A stretch of 64,000 nucleotides of DNA from Pectobacterium zantedeschiae. GTDB lineage: Bacteria > Pseudomonadota > Gammaproteobacteria > Enterobacterales > Enterobacteriaceae. The position numbers and the translations under genes were made by a program. The notes beneath the pieces are model-generated. The model did not search any database and was not told the DNA's origin. It was given only the letters and a program-made list of their open reading frames with translations. Where the stretch lies: the NCBI RefSeq assembly GCF_004137795.1, contig NZ_NWTM01000001.1:248001-312000 (forward strand), in the 5' to 3' direction. Positions 31,274-40,452 of this stretch are shown one piece after another; position 1 is the stretch's first letter, and the number at the start of each line of letters is the position of its first letter.

Positions 31274-32224
31274 TTACCACTTTACCCGGTGTTTTTTAGC
31301 ATGCATTAGAATCCAATTTCTAACAGTCAGCACGCCATAGTAAAAATATTTGTCTTCAAGCCACACTTTGTAATGTTCAGCGGCATCCATCGCACTTTTA
31401 AAATTATTGCGACTTTTAAGCCAATCATCGCAAACAATATTTTTTGCCTCTCGGTTTTTTTTATGTCGTGAGTCCGTGGCTTTTTTTATCTTGGCTTTTT
31501 TTCTGCTCTCCTCCTCAGAATTATAATTACTCTGTTCAGCTACTCGCTTTACAAGTTCTTCAACCTTTTCATTTAAATCACTTAATTTCCTCTCATATAA
31601 ATCTTCTGTTTTACGTTCATTACCATACCCCATGGCTTTCATTGCCTTCATCGCTGCTCTGGTTATCGGATGTAGCCCGCCAAGAGTTACTTTCACCGTT
31701 CCAATTTTATTCTGATTGCTCTCCAGTGAGCGAATAAAAACTACAGCGTCGGCTATTAAGGAGAGGCTTAATGCGTAGAAGTATTCAAAAGGCTCAGCAT
31801 CTACAAACCCTTCCTCTGTTTCATTATCTTTAAGCCACTCAATGATTTCATATAAAGCGTCTACTTCATCTGTATTCTCGTAACTTGGTGAATCCAATTC
31901 CCTTGAGTCACCGATGAACCCCAAAGAATCACCGTAACGGTTGTGCTGGATCGCAAAAGGATACAAATCAAGCTCTTCCTTCCATCTGCTGTACATTAAA
32001 GTAGCTTGAGCTTCATCCCTTAATCGCTGAATTTCTTTTTCCTGTTCTTCGTTGAAGTAAATCTCTATCAGTTCAAATATCAAATTTTGAACATGCTCAA
32101 TTTGCTCATTGGTTCTTTTCTTATGTTTAAGTGACCATCTGACGGAGCTAGCAATTTCACGTAATGCCTCTACGGGATAGAGTGGTATATCACTGTCTAA
32201 TGGTAGAAAATTTTCCTCAGGCAT
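31274..32224 (-). CDS. Hypothetical 316-residue protein beside the integrase (possible cargo)
   Basis: The product has no recognisable family. Residues ~15-75 are helical and acidic. A central part contains 'EPFEYFYALSLSLIADAVVFIRSLE', the only hydrophobic stretch and probably not membrane-spanning. Residues ~205-270 form a coiled coil (ERKLSDLNEKVEELVKRVAEQSNYNSEEESRKKAKIKK). The C-terminal ~60 residues, 'DWLKSRNNFKSAMDAAEHYKVWLEDKYFYYGVLTVRNWILMHAKKH', look like a small helical DNA-binding-type domain. It is more AT-rich than its neighbours. Between integrase and alpA is a common cargo position. Defence function is only a guess. Confidence 0.65.
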   Translation of the reverse strand: MPEENFLPLDSDIPLYPVEALREIASSVRWSLKHKKRTNEQIEHVQNLIFELIEIYFNEEQEKEIQRLRDEAQATLMYSRWKEELDLYPFAIQHNRYGDSLGFIGDSRELDSPSYENTDEVDALYEIIEWLKDNETEEGFVDAEPFEYFYALSLSLIADAVVFIRSLESNQNKIGTVKVTLGGLHPITRAAMKAMKAMGYGNERKTEDLYERKLSDLNEKVEELVKRVAEQSNYNSEEESRKKAKIKKATDSRHKKNREAKNIVCDDWLKSRNNFKSAMDAAEHYKVWLEDKYFYYGVLTVRNWILMHAKKHRVKW

Positions 32225-32371
32225 ACTGACGCCACCTCACGCCCTCTAATTTTAGCGGCTATGCCAGCCCGCAGAGGTGTACGGGGTTTCGGGGATCAGC
32301 CTAGACATAGCCTATTCTTTGTTCGTTTACAGTAGTCTACTGCGGTATACTACAACTGTCTATCTATCCAG

Positions 32372-33586
32372 TTACGCACGTTTACCAAACGAGCCATGAA
32401 CCACATTTCCGCCGTTCTCCAATGCTTCCATATAGTCGGCATACCACTGGAGCATTTCCCTGCGTCCATCCAGATACTGAGCGTGGTTATAGGTGCCGCG
32501 AATTGAGTTTTTATCGACGTGGGCAAGCTGGGTTTCAATCCATGCAGTGTTATAGCCCTGTTCGTGAAGAATTGTGCTCATGGTATGGCGGAAGCCGTGG
32601 CAGGTAACTTTTCCCGCATACCCGCTGCGTTTAAATACCTGGTTAATGCTGGCCTCACTCATTGTTTTGCGTGGGTCATTTCTCCCGGGGAACATCAGCG
32701 GATATTTACCGGTTATTTCCCGTATCTGCTCAACGATAGCCAGAGCTTGGCGGGATAGCGGCACCAGGTGAGTGCGGCGCATCTTCATCCGTTCTAATGG
32801 GATTTCCCATAGCGCATTTTCGGTATCAATTTCCTGCCAGGAAGCGCAACGTAATTCAACGTTCCGCAACCCGGTCAGAATTAGCAGGCGTGCGGCCAGA
32901 ACCACCAGCACACTGCCAGAATAACCAGATAGCGCGGTGAAGAAATCGGGTAGCTCTTTCGCGATTAAAAAGGGATGGTGTTTCGACTCATGCCCCTGCA
33001 TGGCGCTGATCAGGTCGGGAGCCGGGTTATAAGTTGCCCGCCCGGTGACAATGGCGTAACGGAAAACCTCCGAACAGCGCATGCGTACCTTTCTGGCTTG
33101 CTCAGTAGCACCACGGTTTTCTATTCGTTTGAGGATTTCCAGCAGCTCTAGCGGCCTAATTTCCGCAATAGGCCTGTCACCAAGTTGTGGGAAAACGTTG
33201 TTGGTCAGCAGTACCAGATTTTCATTGGCATAACCTGTAGACCATTTCCTTGCTTTGCTGGTGTGCCACTCCAGAGCAATCTCTTTAAAGGTGTTTTTTA
33301 CCTGGGCCTTACGGGCTTCCTTTTCATCCTTTTTGTTCTCCGATGGATCACCACCAGCAGCGAGAGATTTTTTCGCTTTATCACGCAGCGATCGGGCATC
33401 GGCCAGAGAGACATCAGGATATATCCCCAGCGCCAGCAGTTTTTCTTTACCGGCAACTCGGTACTTTAAACGCCAGTACCTCGCACCATTGGTATTGACC
33501 AGAAGATACAAACCGCCGCCGTCAGCTAACTTGTAGGGCTTATCTTTGGGTTTGGCTGTATCGACCTGTCGTGCGTTTAGTTTCAT
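32372..33586 (-). CDS. int: P4-type tyrosine recombinase/integrase
   Basis: The 404-residue product starts at 33586 with MKLNARQVDTAKPKDKPYKLADGGG, the normal P4-integrase N-terminus; a start at 33655 adds 23 residues that merely translate the arm-type site. The arm-binding domain is at ~1-90, the core-binding domain at ~95-190 and the catalytic domain at ~200-400. Active-site residues are present: Arg in 'LTGLRNVELR', the HxxR motif in 'CHGFRHTMS', and Tyr in 'SIRGTYNHAQYLDGRREML'. It integrates the element into argW, whose 3' end is 165 bp away. Confidence 0.93.
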   Translation of the reverse strand: MKLNARQVDTAKPKDKPYKLADGGGLYLLVNTNGARYWRLKYRVAGKEKLLALGIYPDVSLADARSLRDKAKKSLAAGGDPSENKKDEKEARKAQVKNTFKEIALEWHTSKARKWSTGYANENLVLLTNNVFPQLGDRPIAEIRPLELLEILKRIENRGATEQARKVRMRCSEVFRYAIVTGRATYNPAPDLISAMQGHESKHHPFLIAKELPDFFTALSGYSGSVLVVLAARLLILTGLRNVELRCASWQEIDTENALWEIPLERMKMRRTHLVPLSRQALAIVEQIREITGKYPLMFPGRNDPRKTMSEASINQVFKRSGYAGKVTCHGFRHTMSTILHEQGYNTAWIETQLAHVDKNSIRGTYNHAQYLDGRREMLQWYADYMEALENGGNVVHGSFGKRA

Positions 33587-33617
33587 TGGGGGTATCAACT
33601 CTAGACCGAACACGGAA

Positions 33618-33640
33618 TACCCCCAAATGTACCCCCACAT
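33618..33640 (+). repeat. Candidate integrase arm-type site, right copy
   Basis: A 23-bp sequence of two TACCCCCA-type units. It is a direct repeat of 9337-9359 with one mismatch. It lies between the integrase start and the tRNA junction, where a P'-arm site is expected. Confidence 0.55.
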
Positions 33641-33740
33641 ATCCGTTGATTGCAATAGATTGTAGTAGACGTTGAGATAATGAGATTTAGCTAAGAGGCT
33701 TGTTATATCTGGGATTGGTTGACTTGAGTAGACCTTGAGA

Positions 33741-33767
33741 GAAGTGTGACTGGTGTCCCCAGCAGGA
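33741..33767 (+). other. Right attachment region overlapping the tRNA 3' end
   Basis: The block GAAGTGTGA (33741-33749) and CCCAGCAGGA (33758-33767, within the tRNA 3' part) recur in order near 9255-9275. Element DNA begins to the left of the tRNA CCA end at 33751. The exact crossover core cannot be fixed from one genome. Confidence 0.45.
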
Positions 33768-33825
33768 ATCGAACCTGCAACTAGCCCTTAGGAGGGGCTC
33801 GTTATATCCATTTAACTATGGAGAC
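33751..33825 (-). tRNA. argW: tRNA-Arg (anticodon CCU)
   Basis: The 75-nt minus-strand gene begins GTCTCCATAGTTAAATGGAT, carries the anticodon arm GCCCCTCCTAAGGGC with anticodon CCT, the T arm GGTTCGATTCC, and an encoded CCA. It matches enteric argW in all key positions. The element's integrase has used its 3' end as the target, and the complete tRNA is restored on the chromosome side. Confidence 0.95.
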
Positions 33826-33870
33826 TTGAAGCGCGGCCATTATACGCATTTTTGCTCTGAGAATAAGCAC
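33826..33870 (-). promoter_or_regulatory. argW promoter
   Basis: On the minus strand a perfect TATAAT (33839-33844) is followed by the GC-rich discriminator GGCCGCGC, typical of stringently controlled stable-RNA promoters. A weak -35 candidate (CTTATT) lies 17 nt upstream. Confidence 0.7.
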
Positions 33871-33901
33871 TTAACGGCGCGTTTGCTCAAAGTGTCAGCA
33901 A

Positions 33902-34840
33902 TCAGCGTTTCTGCCGGTGTTCTTTTTCAGCATTCTCATACGCCTTTTGGCGTTTGGCGTGGGATGAACTGTTCATGTCGTTGCGAATTTGTGCATGGCT
34001 GATGAGTGCGAAAATAAAGGTGCCGCCGATAATATTCCCCGCCAGCGTGGGTAAGGCAAATGGCCAAATGAAGGCCTGCCAAGGTATGTGGCCAATGAAC
34101 ACAAGATAGAAAATTTCTGAGGCTCCAGCCACGATATGGGTGAGGTCACTGAAAGCAATCATCCAGGTCATGATGATGATAATCCACAGTTTGGCTGAGT
34201 AAGCGCGAGGCAGCATCCAGACCAGCGTGGCAATAATCCAGCCAGAAACAACGGCATTGGCGAACATTTCCGTCGGTGAATTCTTCATGACCTTCATCGC
34301 GATGTCGACTAATGCCTCTCGTGTTTCACCATCAAAAACGGGCATATAGGTAAAGGCAAGGGCGGCTAAGGCTGTCCCGATCAGGTTGCCTGCCAGAACG
34401 ACGAACCATAACCGACCGAGCAGATAGAAATTGCTGCGCGTTGGCTTATGCATGATCGGAAGCACTGCCGTAACTGTGTTTTCGGTAAACAACTGCTGGC
34501 GTGCCATAATCACAATCACAAAGCCAATGGTGTAACCGAAACACTCCAGCAGAAAGCTGCCAGGCACGCCAACCAGATGGTTGTGGAGCATGCCGACTGC
34601 CATGAATGAGGTTCCCATGGAAATTCCTGCCGCAATCGCCGACCACAATAAGGCCATCGCATCGCGTTCCAGTTCCTTCTGTCCTTCCTGGCGAATTTCT
34701 TCATGGATCGCGGCGGCAGGGGAGGGTAAATGCTCTTCGTCAACATTGATCGCTTTTCCCTGCGTGCTTTCCTCACTCTCTACCGCAACGTCTTTTTCTT
34801 TCTCTTTCCGGGTTTGCTTGGATTCTGAAGACGGGTTCAT
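33902..34840 (-). CDS. yfdC: Formate/nitrite transporter-family membrane protein YfdC
   Basis: The 312-residue product starts at 34840 after AGAGGA. The first ~75 residues are a highly charged cytoplasmic extension (Lys/Glu-rich). Then come six hydrophobic segments of the FNT fold ('ALLWSAIAAGISMGTSFMAVGML' to 'LPTLAGNIIGGTFIFALISHAQI'), with the family's 'AGNLIGTALAAL' and 'LAGNIIGGT' helix-break motifs. A basic tail follows. FNT proteins are pentameric anion channels; the YfdC substrate is not established. It sits between mlaA and argW as in E. coli. Confidence 0.92.
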   Translation of the reverse strand: MNPSSESKQTRKEKEKDVAVESEESTQGKAINVDEEHLPSPAAAIHEEIRQEGQKELERDAMALLWSAIAAGISMGTSFMAVGMLHNHLVGVPGSFLLECFGYTIGFVIVIMARQQLFTENTVTAVLPIMHKPTRSNFYLLGRLWFVVLAGNLIGTALAALAFTYMPVFDGETREALVDIAMKVMKNSPTEMFANAVVSGWIIATLVWMLPRAYSAKLWIIIIMTWMIAFSDLTHIVAGASEIFYLVFIGHIPWQAFIWPFALPTLAGNIIGGTFIFALISHAQIRNDMNSSSHAKRQKAYENAEKEHRQKR

Positions 34841-35373
<533 letters not shown>

Positions 35374-36135
35374 ATGAATTACCGCCTGAGTGGGGTGGTG
35401 TTTGCCAGCGTGTTGTTGATCGGCTGCGCCAGTTCCGGGGATCGTGCCCAAGAAGGACGTTCTGATCCGCTTGAAGGCTTTAACCGTACTATGTTCAACT
35501 TCAACTACGACGTGCTGGATCCTTATGTGGTACGTCCGGCGGCTGTTGCATGGCGCGATTATGTGCCGACGCCTGCGCGTAACGGGCTGGGCAACTTCTT
35601 CAACAACCTGGAAGAGCCTGCGACGATGGTGAACTACTTCGTTGAAGGTAAACCGTATAAAGCGATGATTCACTTTAACCGCTTCTTCCTGAATACCTTG
35701 CTCGGGATGGGCGGCCTGATTGATGTAGCATCGATGGCGAATCCTAAACTGGCAAAAGAAGAGTCTCGCCGCTTTGGTAGCACGCTGGGTAATTATGGCG
35801 TAGGTTACGGGCCATATCTGGTCGTTCCTGGCTACGGTAGCGTGACGCCCCGTGAAGATGGTGGCGGCGTAGTAGATACGCTGTATCCGATGCTGAGCTA
35901 TCTGACGTTCTGGATGTCGGCGGGCAAATGGGCTATCGAGGGACTGGAAACGCGAGCACAGCTGTTGGATTCCGATGGTTTGCTGCGTAATTCTTCCGAT
36001 CCTTACCTTATGATCCGCGAGGCCTATTTCCAGCGGCATGATTTCCTCGCCAGCGATGGGCAAATCACCCCGCAGCAGAATCCGAATGCTGCCGCGATTG
36101 AAGACTCGCTTGACGAGATCGATTCAGCGAAATAG
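35374..36135 (+). CDS. mlaA: Phospholipid-binding lipoprotein MlaA (VacJ)
   Basis: The 253-residue product starts at 35374 (GGGAGA upstream); an earlier in-frame ATG lies in the repeat. Lipoprotein signal peptide MNYRLSGVVFASVLLIGC has the lipobox LIGC, so Cys18 is lipidated. 'DPLEGFNRTMFNFNYDVLDPYVVRPAAVAWRDYVP' and 'RRFGSTLGNYGVGYGPYLVVPGYG' are MlaA family blocks. MlaA sits in the outer membrane with porins and extracts mislocalised phospholipids for the Mla pathway. The residue after Cys18 is Ala, consistent with outer-membrane sorting. Confidence 0.95.
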   Translation: MNYRLSGVVFASVLLIGCASSGDRAQEGRSDPLEGFNRTMFNFNYDVLDPYVVRPAAVAWRDYVPTPARNGLGNFFNNLEEPATMVNYFVEGKPYKAMIHFNRFFLNTLLGMGGLIDVASMANPKLAKEESRRFGSTLGNYGVGYGPYLVVPGYGSVTPREDGGGVVDTLYPMLSYLTFWMSAGKWAIEGLETRAQLLDSDGLLRNSSDPYLMIREAYFQRHDFLASDGQITPQQNPNAAAIEDSLDEIDSAK

Positions 36136-36158
36136 CGTTGCGCATTATCACTGATTTC

Positions 36159-36181
36159 AAAGGCACCTACGGGTGCCTTTT
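36159..36181 (+). terminator. Rho-independent terminator after mlaA
   Basis: AAAGGCACC pairs with GGTGCCTTT around TACG, followed by T-rich sequence. Confidence 0.85.
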
Positions 36182-36497
36182 GCTTTTATAAAACACTGCT
36201 AAACTTATTTTTACCATGATAATTCTGTGGTTTGTTTCTTAAAAGTTATTACTTTGTTGTTCATTTATTTACTTACAAAAATTTATTTCCTGCCGTCAGA
36301 TAACAATAATGTAACGTCGTTAACTGGTTCGGATGCGCATCGTGGCTGAAATGTGTCAGCGTGCTGATTTTTTTGTTAGCAACGTGATTAACAAAAAGGT
36401 CATAAGAACGATGCTTTTTACCCGTAGTAGCGCGCCCGCGTGTTAATGAATGCCTGGAATTCTATTTACCTGCACTTATAAAAATAGAGATATAAGC

Positions 36498-38081
36498 ATG
36501 AAAAAACTACTTGCTATGTTCTTCTGCCTCAGCGTGGTGGTTAGCGCCCCACTGGCGATGGCTGAAGATGCTAAAACGACAGAGAAGACAACGGATGTGG
36601 TTCTGATCGGCGGGGGCATTATGAGCTCTACGCTTGGGGTGTATTTACAAGAGCTGCAACCAGACTGGTCCATCGACATGGTTGAGCGTATGGATAATGT
36701 GGCGGAAGAAAGCTCTAACGGCTGGAATAATGCCGGTACGGGTCACTCGGCCTTCATGGAACTCAACTATACGCCGGATAATCCCGACGGCCCTATCAAT
36801 ATCAGCAAAGCGCTGGAAATCACCGAAGCATTTGAAATCTCGCGTCAGTTTTGGTCCTATCAGGTGAAAAACGGTGTGCTGAGTAATCCACACTCTTTCA
36901 TCAACAGTGTGCCGCACATCAGCTTTGTCTGGGGTGATGAGAATACCACCTTCCTGAAACACCGCTATGATGCGATGCAGCACAGCACGCTGTACCGTGG
37001 CATGGAGTTCTCTGACGATCCAAATACGATCAAAGAGTGGGCTCCGTTGGTGATGGAAGGCCGCGATCCGGCTCAGAAGATTGCTGCGACTCGTATGCCT
37101 ATCGGTACCGACGTGAACTACGGTGAAATCACGCGTCAGCTGGTTGGTGCGATGAAAACCAAGCCCAACTTTGCGCTGCACCTGAATTCAGAAGTTCGTG
37201 ATATCAAACGTAATGCGGACAACACCTGGAGCGTGACTTACGCCGATCTGAAAAACGGTGAAAAAGAGAGCGTGATTAAGGCGAAATTCGTCTTTATCGG
37301 TGCGGGTGGTGCGGCACTGCAATTGTTACAGAAAACCGGTATTCCCGAAGCCGATCTATACGGTGGCTTCCCGGTTGGCGGTGAATTCCTGGTGACAGAA
37401 AACCCGGAAATCGTGAAGCGCCACATGGCAAAAGTGTACGGTAAAGCCTCTGTGGGGGCGCCACCGATGTCCGTTCCTCATTTGGACACCCGTATTTTTG
37501 ATGGCAAGCCAGTCCTGCTGTTCGGGCCGTTTGCTACCTTCTCCAGCAAGTTCCTGAAGAACGGTTCGCTGTGGGATCTACTCGGTTCCGTGACTTTCTC
37601 CAACGTGATGCCGATGACACACGTCGGTCTGGATAACTTCGATCTGGTGAAATATCTGATCGGCCAGGTCATGATGGATGACGATGACCGCTTCGCTTCG
37701 TTGCAGGAATACTTCCCGAACGCGAAGAAAGAAGACTGGAGACTGACGGTTGCCGGGCAGCGTGTTCAGATTATCAAGAAAGATGATGATAAAGGCGGCG
37801 TGTTGAAGCTGGGGACCGAGATCGTCAGTTCACAGGATGGATCGATTGCTGCCCTGTTGGGTGCCTCTCCGGGGGCTTCTACCGCAGCGCCGATTATGCT
37901 GAGCCTGTTGGAAAAAGTGTTTAAAGATAAAGTCGCGACGCCGGAATGGCAGAGCAAGTTGAAAGAGATTGTTCCGTCTTATGGTCAGAAGCTGGACGGT
38001 AATATTGAAATGACCAATAAAATCCGCAGCTACACCAGTAGCACGCTGGGTCTGGATTATATTGAGGTTAAGCCTGAGTAA
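36498..38081 (+). CDS. mqo: Malate:quinone oxidoreductase
   Basis: The 527-residue product oxidises malate to oxaloacetate and passes electrons to quinone (TCA cycle, FAD-dependent, peripheral membrane). The start at 36498 gives a signal-peptide-like N-terminus, [22 protein letters not shown], unlike the E. coli enzyme, so it may be exported or anchored. The FAD-binding [10 protein letters not shown] motif follows at ~37, then '[20 protein letters not shown]' and a C-terminal '[16 protein letters not shown]', all Mqo signatures. An atypical N-terminus is the only oddity. A long AT-rich upstream gap (36182-36497, ~315 bp) with no gene carries its promoter. Confidence 0.93.
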   Translation: MKKLLAMFFCLSVVVSAPLAMAEDAKTTEKTTDVVLIGGGIMSSTLGVYLQELQPDWSIDMVERMDNVAEESSNGWNNAGTGHSAFMELNYTPDNPDGPINISKALEITEAFEISRQFWSYQVKNGVLSNPHSFINSVPHISFVWGDENTTFLKHRYDAMQHSTLYRGMEFSDDPNTIKEWAPLVMEGRDPAQKIAATRMPIGTDVNYGEITRQLVGAMKTKPNFALHLNSEVRDIKRNADNTWSVTYADLKNGEKESVIKAKFVFIGAGGAALQLLQKTGIPEADLYGGFPVGGEFLVTENPEIVKRHMAKVYGKASVGAPPMSVPHLDTRIFDGKPVLLFGPFATFSSKFLKNGSLWDLLGSVTFSNVMPMTHVGLDNFDLVKYLIGQVMMDDDDRFASLQEYFPNAKKEDWRLTVAGQRVQIIKKDDDKGGVLKLGTEIVSSQDGSIAALLGASPGASTAAPIMLSLLEKVFKDKVATPEWQSKLKEIVPSYGQKLDGNIEMTNKIRSYTSSTLGLDYIEVKPE

Positions 38082-38109
38082 TCGGTATTAACCGGAGCTT
38101 ACGATCAAA

Positions 38110-38131
38110 GGCCGCGAAAGCGGCCTTTTTT
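38110..38131 (+). terminator. Rho-independent terminator after mqo
   Basis: GGCCGC and GCGGCC pair around GAAA, followed by six T. It lies 28 bp after the mqo stop. Confidence 0.92.
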
Positions 38132-38371
38132 GTGTTCCAAGATCACAATTCGATAGGTTTCGATAAGACTAAACGTATATTTTTATCAATATGTTAGGTG
38201 GTTAAATCCTTGAATATTATTCATTCAGCAGCGCTACATTTATTTAAAAATTAATTTTTTACCATTGATTTTTTTTGAAAGTCATTCTAGAACTTAGATC
38301 ACCTCCTTTCGAGGTTATCTTTTAGCCTTTCAAAAACTCAATGTTATTTATCTTCTTCAAGGATAGCGATT

Positions 38372-40282
38372 ATGCCAAGTAAAGGTGTGGATTTTGGTGT
38401 TTATATTAATGGCGTTAGCTTTAATATAGTAGCATTAAAATATGATGCGGGAAGTGAAAAACCTAGTTTTAATAAAACATTCTCTTCTCTTGATTCTTTT
38501 CAATTTAATCAATTTGAAGTCAATACAGATTTACCGTTCCATGTGACAGGAACGTTTGATTGGACTGTTAACAGTACACCTCCCTTTCATCGAGAAATTG
38601 AAATAAATGGTCTCACTGGAAATATGAGTGGAGACTTTGAAGATATGATGAAAACGCCTTCCATCATAAATGGAACGTCTGCAATATCTTATGGTTTCTA
38701 CGATGCAGGTTCTGGCTCTGGAGGTTTAACGAATAGGGATCAGAATTATGTTTATATAACACCCAATATGAGCAACTGGATGGGTGATACCGCAAAGAAA
38801 AATCCAAATCTCAAATCATCTCCGTTTTACAATTTTGCTTTGCCTGGTTCTCATGATGCGGGATCTTTCGATTTAAAGGCATTGGATAAAATACTTAATA
38901 ACAGTGCTTTGTTAACTGCATTTTTAGGTTTTCTGGCACCTATTTTAGGCGTTGCTGTTCCAATATTAGTAGCTTTAGGACTACCAAAACTTAGGCGATT
39001 ATTAATAAAGCTTGCTGTTACTCAAAAAGACGATATTTCTACCCAGCTAAACTTAGGATGCCGTTATTTTGATTTCAGACCAGGAAAACTTCCCTCCCCA
39101 TTCAACACGGTAGCACCTGATTTCTATCATATTCATTCAATCATACCGGGATACTCCCTGAATGCTTTCCTGACTGATGTATTCGGATGGCTTGAAAAAA
39201 ATCCAACTGAGATTGTTATTGTCAGCTTGAACGGGCAGGGGTTATCTGACTCAATAATAGAACCCAAAAAAGAAGAGCTTGAATCAATTGTATCTGCGAT
39301 AAATAATAGATTCAAAAGTATAAATATAGGGAATTCATCAGATCTAGAAACCAGCTATGACAATCTGATTTCCGAAGGAAAAAGATTAGTTTTCCTAAAT
39401 CAAATTGCAGACTGGAATTTAGCATCAAAATATGATTCATACAGCGACGCCGATTACAGCACACTAAACCCTGAAAATATTATTAATGCACTCAAACGTA
39501 TCAAACCAACTCCTCCAGCAGGAAAGATATATACGGTTCTTCAGCTTCAGGATACGGCGACTAACGCAATTAGCATTCCAGCATACATCTCTGAATTCCT
39601 CTCACTCAGCGATGCATCCTCTGTGTTAATGTCAACAAAATTAAGCTTTGATAAAACCACTTATCCGTGGGTGCGAAATAATGCAGCACAAATAGCACCT
39701 GGAAATTTGCCAGTAATTTTCTTGAATGACTTTGTAGATAATAATCTGGCGCTTATCTCATCAAATGTAACATTACAGCGCATTGAACAGAGGGTAGGAT
39801 ATTTTACTATTCAATCTGTGAACTTCAAAAATGTATTTTTACGAATAGATGGATCAGGCAGTAACCAACAAAATCCTGCTGGATTCGGCACAGTTAATGC
39901 ACAATATGGACCTCCAGGAGAATATGAAAAATTTTCAATCGAAACGGATGAAAATAATGTTAGCAGAATACGTTCCTTAGCGTTCCCAAATGCTTACTTA
40001 CGTCTGGATGGAAACAACATAGACAGGCAGAATCCTGCTGGTGCTGGGATTGTAAACTGTCAATATACTCCTCCTGGCCCTTGGGAAAAATTTTATATAG
40101 AAGAAAATAGTGAAGGCAACTTCACCATTAGGTCAGCACAGTTTCCGGATGTTTACTTACGTTTGGATGGAAGCAATATAGACCAGCAGAATCCTGCTGG
40201 AGCCGGTGTTGTAAACGGTCAATATGCACCTCCAGGTCCTTGGGAAGTGTTTAAAATCACAAAATTAAGTAGTAACCAATAG
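38372..40282 (+). CDS. Phosphatidylinositol-phospholipase C-like toxin with three C-terminal tandem repeats
   Basis: The 636-residue product has an N-terminal beta domain (~1-125). A PI-PLC X-like catalytic domain (~150-465) has 'FALPGSHDAGSFDL' with catalytic His161, and 'LNLGCRYFDFRPG...FYHIHSI' with the second His (253 or 255). A hydrophobic stretch at ~179-205 lies between the two catalytic motifs and could insert into membranes. Residues ~490-636 are three ~48-residue repeats with 'YLRLDGSNIDQQNPAGAGVVNGQY' and 'PPGPWE', a beta-trefoil-like, possibly glycan-binding module. No signal peptide, strong AT-rich bias and isolated position suggest acquisition. The start follows AAGGA. Confidence 0.78.
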   Translation: MPSKGVDFGVYINGVSFNIVALKYDAGSEKPSFNKTFSSLDSFQFNQFEVNTDLPFHVTGTFDWTVNSTPPFHREIEINGLTGNMSGDFEDMMKTPSIINGTSAISYGFYDAGSGSGGLTNRDQNYVYITPNMSNWMGDTAKKNPNLKSSPFYNFALPGSHDAGSFDLKALDKILNNSALLTAFLGFLAPILGVAVPILVALGLPKLRRLLIKLAVTQKDDISTQLNLGCRYFDFRPGKLPSPFNTVAPDFYHIHSIIPGYSLNAFLTDVFGWLEKNPTEIVIVSLNGQGLSDSIIEPKKEELESIVSAINNRFKSINIGNSSDLETSYDNLISEGKRLVFLNQIADWNLASKYDSYSDADYSTLNPENIINALKRIKPTPPAGKIYTVLQLQDTATNAISIPAYISEFLSLSDASSVLMSTKLSFDKTTYPWVRNNAAQIAPGNLPVIFLNDFVDNNLALISSNVTLQRIEQRVGYFTIQSVNFKNVFLRIDGSGSNQQNPAGFGTVNAQYGPPGEYEKFSIETDENNVSRIRSLAFPNAYLRLDGNNIDRQNPAGAGIVNCQYTPPGPWEKFYIEENSEGNFTIRSAQFPDVYLRLDGSNIDQQNPAGAGVVNGQYAPPGPWEVFKITKLSSNQ

Positions 40283-40399
40283 CTGTAGCCCGAAATAGAG
40301 TTAACTTATTGTCCTGTTTAATATTATGTTCTGGTCGTTTTCGCTAAGGGTTTTACACCATCTTTCTTCGCGTTTTTCACCTTGGCACATACAGACAAT

Positions 40400-40431
40400 A
40401 AAAAAGCAGGTAAGTCACCTTACCTGCTTTT
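40400..40431. terminator. Bidirectional terminator between the phospholipase-like gene and fadL
   Basis: AAGCAGGTAAG and CTTACCTGCTT form an 11-bp stem around TCAC. A-runs on the left and T-runs on the right allow termination from both strands, and fadL ends just to the right. Confidence 0.85.
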
Positions 40432-40452
40432 ATTTAGAAAACTGTAGGTTAT

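Larger units (their letters stand above)
9255..33767. mobile_element. argW-integrated satellite-like/reduced-prophage element with P4-type integrase
   Basis: About 24.5 kb bounded on the right by the 3' end of tRNA-Arg(CCU) and on the left by a partial copy of the same junction. Its content includes a P4-type tyrosine integrase, four AlpA/excisionase-like proteins, an ORF6N protein, a KilA-N remnant, a primase-helicase, SSB, three virion ejection proteins and a four-gene cargo cassette. No capsid, portal, terminase, tail-fibre or lysis gene is recognised. argW is a known integration site in enteric bacteria; the E. coli CPS-53 prophage lies there. The right boundary is firm and the left one is inferred. 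Confidence 0.8.
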
